Shown: one piece after another, positions 8,224 through 15,540 of the stretch | How positions within the stretch are numbered: the first letter of the stretch is position 1 | Layout of the letters: every line of letters starts with the position of its first letter | Assembly: GCA_910583555.1 (NCBI GenBank) | Contig: CAJTXO010000031.1 | Location: 1-31,497, forward strand | From: an uncultured Eubacterium sp. | GTDB lineage: Bacteria > Bacillota > Clostridia > Lachnospirales > Lachnospiraceae | Reading direction: 5' to 3' | DNA length: 31,497 nucleotides | The notes under the pieces: generated by a model | The model's input: the letters and a program-made list of their open reading frames with translations, nothing else | What the model was told of the DNA's origin: nothing | Databases searched by the model: none | Translations under genes and position numbers: made by a program

Positions 8224-8339
8224 GATAAAAACAAAAGACACCTCTGGGAGGAGGTGTCTTTTGTGGTACCCCGAGGGTACCTAAGCGTATAATAGGGTGG
8301 GAGTAGAAAGTTTATACTTTCCGATTGTTATATTACTAA
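8224..8339 (-). ncRNA. Candidate small RNA between mazF and pdxT (speculative)
   Basis: On the minus strand, TTAGTA (8339-8334), a 17-base spacer and TATAAA (8316-8311) could form a promoter. The roughly 80-base RNA that would follow contains the perfect hairpin GGTACCC-TCG-GGGTACC (8281-8265) and then the 13-bp terminator hairpin with a U-tract. No known RNA family is recognised. The hairpins may instead be only stacked terminators. Confidence 0.2.
8228..8263 (-). terminator. Bidirectional intrinsic terminator (13-bp perfect stem)
   Basis: CAAAAGACACCTC (8232-8244) pairs perfectly with GAGGTGTCTTTTG (8251-8263) around a 6-base loop. On the minus strand the stem is followed by TTTTTATC, and the plus-strand arm also ends in TTTT. 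It lies between convergent transcription units (mazF operon and pdxST). It could also be the 3' end of a small minus-strand RNA starting near 8304. Confidence 0.75.
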
Positions 8340-8383
8340 GAGAATGTGTCATTTTTGTGTCAAAATATATTTTTATGCAAAAA

Positions 8384-8428
8384 ATTAAAAAAAAATTGCG
8401 CCAACCCTTACCGGGCGGCGCAATTTTT
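8384..8428 (-). terminator. Intrinsic terminator of pdxST, overlapping the pdxT stop
   Basis: On the minus strand AAAAATTGCGCC (8428-8417) pairs perfectly with GGCGCAATTTTT (8402-8391), and the T-run continues to 8384. The 5' arm lies inside the last codons of pdxT and the stop TAA (8410-8408) is in the loop. Confidence 0.9.
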
Positions 8429-8995
8429 AGCAAGACGGCACATTTCCAGAAAATATTGATGTAGTTTTGTGCAGGAAGTGACTTCGGGATGAAACGATAT
8501 GCCGAGCTGGTTGCCGTATCGTACCCCCACGATGTTCCCGTCCACGCGGGCGATGATCTCCGTGCCCTCGCCCGCGCGCTCCACATAGGGGGCCCGTATG
8601 AAGGCCATCGGGATCGTTCCGATCCCAGTCACTTCTTCCTCGACGTAAAAACTGGACAGCTGCCTGCCATAGGCATTCCGCCGGACGGTGACGGGCAGCG
8701 TGCCAAAGTAAACATTTTCATCGTTCGACAACTTTTCGGCCAGCAGGATCAGGCCGGCGCACGTTCCCAGTACCGGCAGCCCTTCCTTGATCTTTGCCTG
8801 GAGCGTGTCGAACAGATCCAGCTCCTGTAACAGCTTGCCCATTACTGTGCTCTCACCGCCGGGCAGGATCAGCCCGTCAAACTGCTGCTCCAGATCTTTC
8901 TTCTGGCGGATTTCAAAGAAATCGGCCCCCAGCAGTGAGAGCATGTTTTCGTGTTCGGCAAATGCGCCCTGCACAGCCAGTACAGCAATCCGCAT
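8408..8995 (-). CDS. pdxT: Pyridoxal 5'-phosphate synthase glutaminase subunit PdxT
   Basis: The class I glutamine amidotransferase subunit supplies ammonia to PdxS for PLP synthesis. The start is ATG 8995, giving 195 residues beginning MRIAVLAVQGAFAEHE; the open frame upstream to 9103 is only the pdxS gene read out of frame. Visible motifs are LPGGEST, the nucleophile elbow GTCAGLILLA with the catalytic Cys, and FHPEVT with the catalytic His and Glu. It starts 1 base after the pdxS stop codon, so the two are translationally coupled. A strong terminator overlaps its 3' end. Confidence 0.97.
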   Translation of the reverse strand: MRIAVLAVQGAFAEHENMLSLLGADFFEIRQKKDLEQQFDGLILPGGESTVMGKLLQELDLFDTLQAKIKEGLPVLGTCAGLILLAEKLSNDENVYFGTLPVTVRRNAYGRQLSSFYVEEEVTGIGTIPMAFIRAPYVERAGEGTEIIARVDGNIVGVRYGNQLGISFHPEVTSCTKLHQYFLEMCRLAKNCAAR

Positions 8996-8996
8996 A

Positions 8997-9875
8997 TTAT
9001 TTGCCCCTTTCCGCCATGAGAAGTTCGATCTCCTGCTCGTTGATGCCGACCATGGCTTCACCCAGATCCTCGGACAGGCTGGCCAGCAGCTTGGCGTCCT
9101 CATAATTTGTCACCGCTTTTACGATGGCAGCCGCCCGCTTTTCCGGGTTGCCGGATTTGAAAATACCGGATCCCACAAATACGCCCTCTGCGCCCAGCTG
9201 CATCATCAGCGCCGCGTCTGCCGGCGTGGCTACGCCTCCCGCCGCGAAGTTTACGACCGGCAGCCTGCCGTTTTTATGCACATATTCCACAAGATCATAC
9301 GGAACTTCCAGTTCCTTTGCCGCGTGGTACAGTTCGTCCTCCCGCATCGATGTCAGTTTGGCGATTTCCTGGTTCATCCGGCGCATGTGGCGCACGGCCT
9401 GTACGACGTCGCCGGTCCCCGGTTCCCCTTTCGTACGGATCATGGATGCGCCCTCGCTGATCCTGCGCAGCGCCTCCCCCAGATCTTTTGCTCCGCAGAC
9501 GAACGGAACGTTGAATTTGGTCTTGTCGATGTGGTACACATCATCGGCGGGTGATAATACCTCGCTCTCGTCAATATAATCAATTTCAATTGCTTCTAAA
9601 ATCTGCGCTTCCGCGAAATGGCCGATGCGGCACTTCGCCATCACGGGGATGCTCACCGCTTCCTGGATCCCGCGGATCATTTTGGGGTCGCTCATCCGGG
9701 AAACGCCGCCCGCCGCGCGGATATCCGCGGGGATCCGCTCGAGAGCCATGACTGCGCAGGCGCCAGCCCCTTCCGCGATCCGCGCCTGCTCCGGCGTGGT
9801 CACGTCCATGATGACGCCGCCCTTTAACATCTGCGCCAATTGTTTGTTTAACTCGTATCTGTTCGTAGTTTCCAT
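8997..9875 (-). CDS. pdxS: Pyridoxal 5'-phosphate synthase lyase subunit PdxS
   Basis: The 292-residue TIM-barrel subunit makes PLP from ribose 5-phosphate, glyceraldehyde 3-phosphate and ammonia from PdxT, normally in a 12+12 complex. Family blocks are GGVIMDVTTPEQARIAEGAG, AVMALERIPADIR, the Lys-containing VMAKCRIGHFAEAQ, and FAAGGVATPADAALMMQLGA. The ATG at 9875 follows AAAGGAG. A full-consensus promoter lies at 9920-9948. No MocR/PdxR regulator gene is adjacent. Confidence 0.98.
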   Translation of the reverse strand: METTNRYELNKQLAQMLKGGVIMDVTTPEQARIAEGAGACAVMALERIPADIRAAGGVSRMSDPKMIRGIQEAVSIPVMAKCRIGHFAEAQILEAIEIDYIDESEVLSPADDVYHIDKTKFNVPFVCGAKDLGEALRRISEGASMIRTKGEPGTGDVVQAVRHMRRMNQEIAKLTSMREDELYHAAKELEVPYDLVEYVHKNGRLPVVNFAAGGVATPADAALMMQLGAEGVFVGSGIFKSGNPEKRAAAIVKAVTNYEDAKLLASLSEDLGEAMVGINEQEIELLMAERGK

Positions 9876-9904
9876 ATTCTGTCTCTCCTTTACCGTGTCT
9901 GCTC

Positions 9905-9974
9905 ATTTGTTACACACAAATTATAGTACCGGGATCTGTCATTGTCAACTCAATTTATTGTGAGGGTAACAAAT
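9905..9974. repeat. Inverted 9-bp repeat flanking the pdxST promoter
   Basis: ATTTGTTAC at 9905-9913 and its exact reverse complement GTAACAAAT at 9966-9974 sit on either side of the -35/-10 elements, separated by 52 bases. The left copy is itself part of a smaller palindrome, ATTTG-N7-CAAAT (9905-9921), near the transcription start. This resembles an operator pair, but the regulator is unknown. Confidence 0.4.
9920..9948 (-). promoter_or_regulatory. Consensus promoter of pdxST
   Basis: On the minus strand, TTGACA (9948-9943), a 17-base spacer and TATAAT (9925-9920) form a perfect sigma-A consensus. It is flanked by inverted 9-base copies ATTTGTTAC (9905-9913) and GTAACAAAT (9966-9974), which may be regulator sites. 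Confidence 0.92.
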
Positions 9975-10053
9975 ATACAGAGCAGAATGTGAAACAGGAA
10001 CATACATATCATGCAGATTGTGTGCCAGATCGTGCAGAAATTTTCAAAAAGGA

Positions 10054-10088
10054 TTGCATTGGGAGGTATCTTCTTGTTATACTATAAT
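10054..10088 (+). promoter_or_regulatory. Probable promoter of the histidine phosphatase-rlmH pair
   Basis: TTGCAT (10054-10059), an 18-base spacer and TATACT (10078-10083), with an overlapping TATAAT at 10083-10088. The leader to the start at 10157 is about 65 bases. Confidence 0.55.
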
Positions 10089-10156
10089 AATGATGTTAGG
10101 GTGAAAAGATATTTTGCCCCACATCATGGAAAAAGGTTTTTCGGGGAGGAATACGG

Positions 10157-10753
10157 ATGAAAATAGGATTGGTCAGACATTTTAAAGTGGATTGCCCGCA
10201 TAAATTTATGATGACGTCAGAGGAATTCCGGGCCTGGTCAGAAAAATATGAACATGCGCGTATTTTAAAGAAAAAGGTGAATATGTCAGGGATACATTGG
10301 GATATATGTTATTGCAGTGATCTCGAGCGAGCCGTGGAGACGGCAAAAGAAGTTTACAGCGGAAATATTTTGGTAGACAAGCTTTTGCGCGAGGTTGACA
10401 ACGCTCCGTTCATCCACACGGACAGGATCAAACTTCCGTTTCCGGTGTGGCATTTTTGCGGACGTCTGGCGTGGTTTTTTAAGTCGAAGAGCCAGCCGGA
10501 GGATATTAAGGGTACGAGAAGGCGCGTCCGTCGTTTTTTCCGTCAGATCGACTGGTCGAAGGACAACGTGCTCATCGTCTCACACGGATTTCTTATTTTT
10601 AATTTTATTTATGAACTGTTCCGCCTGGGATTTATCGGCAAGGAAGTAAGGCGGGTGAAAAACGGCATCCTCTACCTGTACGAGATTCCCGATTATAAGC
10701 GCCCGTTCCAGTACCGGCCGACAGGCGGCCAAAAGAGCGGGGAAGAGTCTTGA
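10157..10753 (+). CDS. Histidine phosphatase superfamily protein
   Basis: A 198-residue phosphoglycerate-mutase-like protein. The N-terminus MKIGLVRHFKVD carries the phospho-acceptor His in an RH motif, although the usual RHG is RHF here. The segment CYCSDLERAVETAKEV is the SxLxRAxxTA block, and NVLIVSHGFLIFNF holds the second catalytic His. Substrate cannot be told from sequence; the family includes phosphosugar and cofactor-precursor phosphatases. GGGGAGG precedes ATG 10157. It overlaps the rlmH start by 4 bases (TTGA), so the two are co-translated. Confidence 0.88.
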   Translation: MKIGLVRHFKVDCPHKFMMTSEEFRAWSEKYEHARILKKKVNMSGIHWDICYCSDLERAVETAKEVYSGNILVDKLLREVDNAPFIHTDRIKLPFPVWHFCGRLAWFFKSKSQPEDIKGTRRRVRRFFRQIDWSKDNVLIVSHGFLIFNFIYELFRLGFIGKEVRRVKNGILYLYEIPDYKRPFQYRPTGGQKSGEES

Positions 10754-11229
10754 AACTTACGATCTTGTGTGTGGGGAAGCTGAAGGAGAAGTTTATGCGC
10801 GATGCCGTGGCGGAATACGAAAAGAGGCTTACCCGTTATGTGAAACTCGATGTGGTCGAGGTGGCGGATGAGAAGACGCCCGACGGCGCTTCGGAGAAAG
10901 AAGAGGAACGGATCCGGGAAAAAGAGGGGGAGCGCCTTCTGCGGCAGATCAAAGAGGATGATCATGTCGTGGCGCTGGCGATTTCGGGAAAGCAGTACGA
11001 TTCCCTGGCTTTTGCGCGCAGGCTCGACGGGTTTGCACTGTGTGGCAGGAGCCGTGTGGTGTTTGTGATCGGCGGTTCGCTCGGGTTGTCGGAGCAAGTG
11101 CTGGCGAGGGCGGATGAGGAACTGAGTTTTTCGAAGATGACATTTCCCCATCAGTTGATGAGGGTTATTTTGTTGGAGCAGATCTACCGGGGGTACCGGA
11201 TCATAAGGGGGGAGCCGTATCATAAGTGA
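10750..11229 (+). CDS. rlmH: 23S rRNA (pseudouridine1915-N3)-methyltransferase
   Basis: The 159-residue SPOUT methyltransferase modifies pseudouridine 1915 of helix 69 in assembled 70S ribosomes using S-adenosylmethionine. The C-terminal knot motifs FVIGGSLGLSEQV, LSFSKMTFPHQLMRVILLEQ and YRGYRIIRGEPYHK are all present and the length is typical. The start is TTG 10750, overlapping the upstream stop as TTGA; the protein begins (M)KLTILCVGKLKEKF, which is the standard family N-terminus. Confidence 0.97.
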   Translation: MKLTILCVGKLKEKFMRDAVAEYEKRLTRYVKLDVVEVADEKTPDGASEKEEERIREKEGERLLRQIKEDDHVVALAISGKQYDSLAFARRLDGFALCGRSRVVFVIGGSLGLSEQVLARADEELSFSKMTFPHQLMRVILLEQIYRGYRIIRGEPYHK

Positions 11230-11295
11230 AAGAGAGACTTTTGAAATTGAGAAATGGAGGGAAATAGAGGATATGGATGTGAAAGAGTCAGACGT

Positions 11296-11498
11296 TAAAA
11301 TATCCTTTTGTGGCAGTTATTTGATAAGATTTATATTCCTCAGGCTGTTCAAAGAGAATTATGCGCAAATTCTATGGAGCATTCTTGAGAGGTTGAGGAA
11401 GTGGAACGTTGTATTCTGGAAGGCAAATTTATTGTCTTGATGAACGAGCGGCCAGAAAGATGGCATCAGATTTTTTGGTTGATACGATAGGTATATAA
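11296..11498 (+). pseudogene. Remnant of a PIN-domain (DUF3368-like) gene
   Basis: Two frame-shifted pieces resemble the PIN-domain family DUF3368. From 11317 the reading LFDKIYIPQAVQREL matches the family's typical 'IPxAVxxEL' segment and stops at 11386. From 11436, in another frame, LDERAARKMASDFLV matches the C-terminal 'DxxEARxxA' segment that carries an acidic active-site residue, and stops at 11496. The first third of the gene is missing. The family contains toxin-type RNases, so this may be the trace of a lost toxin-antitoxin locus. Recognition is from motif memory, not a search. Confidence 0.65.
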
Positions 11499-11512
11499 AG
11501 AAAAGGAACGTT

Positions 11513-12502
11513 ATGACGAAAGAACAATTACACAAACATGCGATGGCACTCTATGATTTTTGTGAATATCCGGCCGTCCGGTACAAACTTTTATTTTCCA
11601 TACTGGATACCCCGTATGAAGACGAATCGCTCCCTGCGCTCCGCGAGCAATTTCTGAAAAGTGATATTGTGGAAGAGATGAGCGAGCTGCAGGATGAATA
11701 TGGCGGGTGGGGGCGGTTCCGCTCGAAAGATTATTCTGTCAGGGCAAAAATACCGACGTCTTCTACCGGGATCAACCGGTGTCTGTATATCGGGCTGACG
11801 ATCCACGACAGGGATCTTTTATTTTTGGCGAAGGAATATCTTCTCTCGCTGCTGGATGGCACGAGTCCAGAGGTGCTGTCTGAAAAAAATGAGAGGGCAA
11901 ATCCCTGGCAGACGGCGGAAGTCTGCAATCTGATCGAGGCGATCACGCCCCATAGTCCTGAATGCGATGAGGTGTATGAACAATGGCTTTATATCGCGAA
12001 TTGTGCCTATGCGGGCGGAGAATATTGTTATGAGGCGGATATGGCGGCACAGCATGACGTGTTTCTGACGAGGGAAAAGCGTCTGGTTCCGATGCAGAGT
12101 GAGCTGCTGTTAAAACGGAGGGACCGGATCACGCCGGAGCTGGAAGACGCCATGCTCCGTCATCTGGGAGGGGAGGCGAGCATCCGGGGACATTTCTGGG
12201 ACAAGACGCCGGATCGATTGCCGGATGAGTTCCAGAACCGGATGATGAGGCGCTGGTTTCATACGTTTAATTATATTAACCAGTTCAGAGGTTCCGGATT
12301 GTATTTAAAAGATGCGGTTGCGTGGCTGATTGACCAGGCGGGGCCGGACGGGTTGTGGGACTGGGGCCCGCAGGTGAACGACCCGTGGGGATATTTCGGA
12401 TATTTTTCCTGCAACAGGCACTATAAACATAACAGGGTCGTGGATGGTACGATGGAGATACTGAACTTTCTAAAAAAATATGTGGATCATAATCCTTGTT
12501 AA
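11513..12502 (+). CDS. Hypothetical protein, possible alpha/alpha-toroid (cyclase-like) fold
   Basis: A 329-residue soluble protein with no signal peptide or membrane span. It has repeated tryptophan/glycine-rich turns, DEYGGWGRFRS near residue 65, SGLYLKDAVAWL near 265 and PDGLWDWGPQVNDPWG near 285, spaced along mostly helical sequence. This pattern recalls terpenoid-cyclase/prenyltransferase-like alpha-toroids, where QxxDGGW-type turns punctuate helix pairs, but no cyclase catalytic DxDD motif is visible. AAAGGAACGTT precedes ATG 11513. It follows the PIN remnant and ends at a gap with a strong hairpin. Function unknown. Confidence 0.8.
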   Translation: MTKEQLHKHAMALYDFCEYPAVRYKLLFSILDTPYEDESLPALREQFLKSDIVEEMSELQDEYGGWGRFRSKDYSVRAKIPTSSTGINRCLYIGLTIHDRDLLFLAKEYLLSLLDGTSPEVLSEKNERANPWQTAEVCNLIEAITPHSPECDEVYEQWLYIANCAYAGGEYCYEADMAAQHDVFLTREKRLVPMQSELLLKRRDRITPELEDAMLRHLGGEASIRGHFWDKTPDRLPDEFQNRMMRRWFHTFNYINQFRGSGLYLKDAVAWLIDQAGPDGLWDWGPQVNDPWGYFGYFSCNRHYKHNRVVDGTMEILNFLKKYVDHNPC

Positions 12503-12908
12503 ATATGTTAGGCTATTTTGGCTATGGGACACCATTGGACCGGGTTGTTCCATAGCCAAAGAACTTTAAGCCGCTTATGAAGCTTACCAGACGGCATTGT
12601 CAATGGAAAAACGGAGGTTTGGCTCAGAGAACACTTTGACGGAACGGAGGAAGGCTTGATCGTGCAGATCCGGCTGGTTTTGTTTGCGGCGGGGGATACG
12701 GAGCGGAATGTAGTAGAATTTGCGGATTTGGAAATGCAAGTAAAGATAATGTGGAGGCGTCTGCCGTTTACATAAAAGCAAAGAGAGCCGGTTATAATAG
12801 TGTCAGGTCATGGCTGGAACACCTATGGCTTGTCAAAAAAGCATTAACAACATGAATGGATTTAATGTAAACGTAAGTTAGTTTTGACTAACAAAAGGGA
12901 GAAAACAC
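12503..12908. other. 406-base gap with a 15-bp hairpin and no recognisable gene
   Basis: A 15-bp inverted repeat, TTTGGCTATGGGACA (12517-12531) with TGTTCCATAGCCAAA (12546-12560) and one wobble pair, follows the toroid gene by 14 bases; it lacks a T-tract, so it is not a standard terminator. Bases 12570-12850 have short open stretches in several frames but nothing I can identify; they may be coding debris. A 16-bp palindrome precedes the next gene (12877-12892). Confidence 0.5.
12877..12892. promoter_or_regulatory. Palindromic operator-like site before the DUF3793 gene
   Basis: GTTAGT-TTTG-ACTAAC is a perfect 6+6 inverted repeat just upstream of the ribosome-binding site. It resembles DtxR/IdeR-type metal-regulator boxes in general form. 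A regulator is inferred, not shown. Confidence 0.4.
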
Positions 12909-13514
12909 ATGAACCAGAGAACATTGGAAATTTTGCTGGGGATGGATGAAAAAGATATTGAACTGCAGATCGCATATCACTGTGCTCCGCTTCTTGCCGG
13001 TCTGAAATCATCAAACCTGCTGATGCTTTGCAGCGAGGATTTAGACAGAGGAACGGATATTTTGAAACGGGCCGGGATTTCGTATTTTGTAATGGCTGAT
13101 ATGGAGGGGAAAGCGGCTGTTCTGCTGTTTGACAGACAGCGGCTGGAAATTTATTTACGGGAGGAAAAGGTGTGGAAAGTTTTTCGCGATATGGGGTATG
13201 GGGAGCAGTCTATGGGAAAGATTTTGTATGCTTTTCGTCAGCGCTATGAAAGATATTTACGGTCGGATCAGGAATTTCCGCATGAGATGGGATTGCTTCT
13301 GGGGTATCCGGTTGAGGATGTTGAAGGGTTTATCCTGAATGGAGGCAAAAACTGTCTCTGTATCGGTTACTGGAAAGTGTATGAGAATCCGGATGAGAAG
13401 ATCGCGTTATTCCGCCGATTTGAACGGGCTAGGGACATATTGATGGAAATGGTGTCCCAGGGGCTCACGATCGCAGAAGTTGTTCAGAAACGTCTGCTTG
13501 TACTATTTGCTTAA
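12909..13514 (+). CDS. DUF3793 family protein
   Basis: A 201-residue soluble protein recognised as DUF3793 by HCAPLLAGLKSSNL near the N-terminus and by EMGLLLGYPVEDVEGF with GGKNCLCIGYWKVY in the second half. The family is common in Clostridia and has no established biochemical role; I recall it near iron-uptake genes in other genomes. The ATG at 12909 follows AAAAGGGAG. It appears monocistronic, with a palindromic operator-like site immediately upstream and about 280 bases of AT-rich DNA downstream. Confidence 0.9.
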   Translation: MNQRTLEILLGMDEKDIELQIAYHCAPLLAGLKSSNLLMLCSEDLDRGTDILKRAGISYFVMADMEGKAAVLLFDRQRLEIYLREEKVWKVFRDMGYGEQSMGKILYAFRQRYERYLRSDQEFPHEMGLLLGYPVEDVEGFILNGGKNCLCIGYWKVYENPDEKIALFRRFERARDILMEMVSQGLTIAEVVQKRLLVLFA

Positions 13515-13698
13515 CAGCGCAGATTCTGGAGGGGAAATGATCATTAGTATGGCATAGAAACGCCTCGCCGAAAGGGAACGGTATCTATAAGTTTAAAACA
13601 ATTTTCAAAACGGGTTCCAACTCAATTCGAATCAAAATCCTATATTACAGTATAAGTATACGATGAGAAAGCAGATTGCGCCACTCATAAATAGTAAC

Positions 13699-13728
13699 TT
13701 GACATATAAAAGCAAATCAGGTTAATAT
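13699..13728 (+). promoter_or_regulatory. Probable promoter of the chemoreceptor gene
   Basis: TTGACA (13699-13704), an 18-base spacer and TAATAT (13723-13728), about 70 bases before the start codon. The rest of the gap 13515-13798 is AT-rich and shows no gene. Confidence 0.55.
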
Positions 13729-13798
13729 AATAACAATAGTAAGAGTGCAGTGCGTGTAACATTGAGCAGTATACGAATAATGAGAAAGGAGATTTAGT

Positions 13799-15310
13799 AT
13801 GCGTGAGAGAAAATCACAGGTGAATTGGATCACACAGTTGTCCGGTGAATTGGATGTGCTGGCTGGAAAGTCTTTTCAGGTCGGTGTATTCGAGGAGATC
13901 AAAAATGAAACGGTAAAAGAGAGGGCGCCCGAGGTTGTGAAATCACTGAACAACCTGTTGAACTGCGCAAATTTATTGCTGAATCATGCGAGGGAAAATA
14001 TGACGATGCTGAACCGCATGAACCATTCCGGTATGTGGTCGATGTACTTCGGGGAGAAACAGCAGATCAGCCGGGTTATGTTCAGCGATGAATTTCGTGA
14101 GATCACAGGTTATACAGACCGCAGTGAATTTGAAGATTCGATGGAGGCGTGGCTGTCTAAAATTTATGAACATGACAAAGAGCAGGTCATGAAGGCGTTT
14201 CAGGAGACGATCGACGACGTGTCTGGAAAAAAGGTTTTCGATGTGGAATACCGTTTTCAGACAAAGAAGGAGGGGCTGTGCTGGATGCGTATGGCGGGTG
14301 AGATCGTCAGGCGGGGCGGTAAACCATTCGAATTTATAGGCACGATCTCCAATATTACCGTAGCCCACAACAACGCGGAAGAACTGGATATTTCCACAAA
14401 GAAACATGACGCCATTGATTCCATCTTGAATGAGGGTTCATGGAGCATGAACGTCGTGGACGGGGACATAAAAAATCCGGAAAACCAGTTTTGGTACTCC
14501 GAGCAGTTCCGCAGGTTGCTGGGATTCCATAATGAACAGGATTTCCCCAACGTGCCGGACTCCTATTCGGACCGCATCCATGAAGCGGATCAGAAACGGG
14601 TGATGGAAGAGATTTATCACTATGTAAATGCGGGAACATCACAGGAACCGCTGCGGGAGGATTTTCGTATCCGCCACGCGGACGGAAATTACCGCTGGTT
14701 CCATATGACAGTTACCGCTGTGTTTGATTCGGCCAGACGGCCGATCGTTTTGGCGGCGACAGTTCTCGATGTGACGGAGCAGAAACGCAGCCGGGAGATC
14801 TTCGAGGCAGACATGGAAAAAAGTATTCACAGTCTGGCAGCAGGGCTGGATGAGATCAGCGCGGTCGTAGCGGAGACAACGGCAGATGTACAGGGGTTGA
14901 ATGAGCAGCAGGACAGTATTACGAAAGCGGCGGCTTCCGTGAACGAAAAAGTAAACGAATCGCTGGAAATCATTTCCCTGATCCAGGGGATCGCCAATCA
15001 GACCAATTTACTTTCCCTCAACGCTTCGATCGAGGCGGCGCGGGCGGGAGAGGCGGGAAAAGGATTTGCCGTGGTGGCAAATGAAGTCGGTAAACTGGCA
15101 GTTTCGTGTAATGAGACATCGGCGCATATATCCCAGAGTTTAAACGAGATGCAAAAGGTAATAGAACACATACTGTCGAAAATCGACGGGATGGACAAAG
15201 CGGTCGTATCCCAGTCCGGCAACATGGAAAAAATACATGATATGACGCAGAAGCTAAACGAGCTGTGCGACGAGGAAAAGGAGATCGCGCGCACAGTATT
15301 TGCGGACTGA
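13799..15310 (+). CDS. Cytoplasmic PAS-PAS methyl-accepting chemotaxis-type protein
   Basis: The 503-residue protein has no transmembrane segment, so it is a soluble receptor. A helical N-terminus (1-70) leads to one PAS_3-like domain (about 75-190, with FSDEFREITGY and a C-terminal FIGTISNITV strand) and a second (about 210-340, with YSEQFRRLLGF and DFRIRHADGNYRWFH). A short receptor signalling domain follows, with the conserved hairpin tip IANQTNLLSLNASIEAARAG and EAGKGFAVVANEVGKLA near 395-435. Only about 65 residues follow the tip, so the methylation helices are shorter than usual. It presumably signals to CheA or a similar partner elsewhere. AAAGGAG precedes ATG 13799. Confidence 0.93.
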   Translation: MRERKSQVNWITQLSGELDVLAGKSFQVGVFEEIKNETVKERAPEVVKSLNNLLNCANLLLNHARENMTMLNRMNHSGMWSMYFGEKQQISRVMFSDEFREITGYTDRSEFEDSMEAWLSKIYEHDKEQVMKAFQETIDDVSGKKVFDVEYRFQTKKEGLCWMRMAGEIVRRGGKPFEFIGTISNITVAHNNAEELDISTKKHDAIDSILNEGSWSMNVVDGDIKNPENQFWYSEQFRRLLGFHNEQDFPNVPDSYSDRIHEADQKRVMEEIYHYVNAGTSQEPLREDFRIRHADGNYRWFHMTVTAVFDSARRPIVLAATVLDVTEQKRSREIFEADMEKSIHSLAAGLDEISAVVAETTADVQGLNEQQDSITKAAASVNEKVNESLEIISLIQGIANQTNLLSLNASIEAARAGEAGKGFAVVANEVGKLAVSCNETSAHISQSLNEMQKVIEHILSKIDGMDKAVVSQSGNMEKIHDMTQKLNELCDEEKEIARTVFAD

Positions 15311-15356
15311 CAGGTTAAATAACCTTGGATACCGATCAATAGAATAAGGTGCAGAC

Positions 15357-15383
15357 AGGACATCCATGAGGTGTCCTTTTTTT
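15357..15383 (+). terminator. Intrinsic terminator after the chemoreceptor gene
   Basis: AGGACA pairs with TGTCCT, with extra CC/GG pairs inside a short loop, followed by TTTTTTT. It lies 47 bases after the stop codon. Confidence 0.85.
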
Positions 15384-15540
15384 GCTTCCTCCGCTCCACA
15401 CATTCATGGAAAAACGGACCGTATAAAAAGTCCAGAGAGCAAATTGTACCCCAATAAGTGCGGATTGTCCTATAAGGCAGAAAAAAGCAGTTTTTTATAC
15501 TATAATAGGGGAAAAACCGAATTTGAGGAGGCATATGAGA

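Noticed and set aside
8996..9103. N-terminal extension of PdxT
   Set aside because: It is the pdxS coding sequence read in another frame; MRIAVLAVQGAF at 8995 is the true start.
12517..12560. 15-bp hairpin as a transcription terminator
   Set aside because: There is no T-tract on either strand after the stem, so it is listed only as an inverted repeat.
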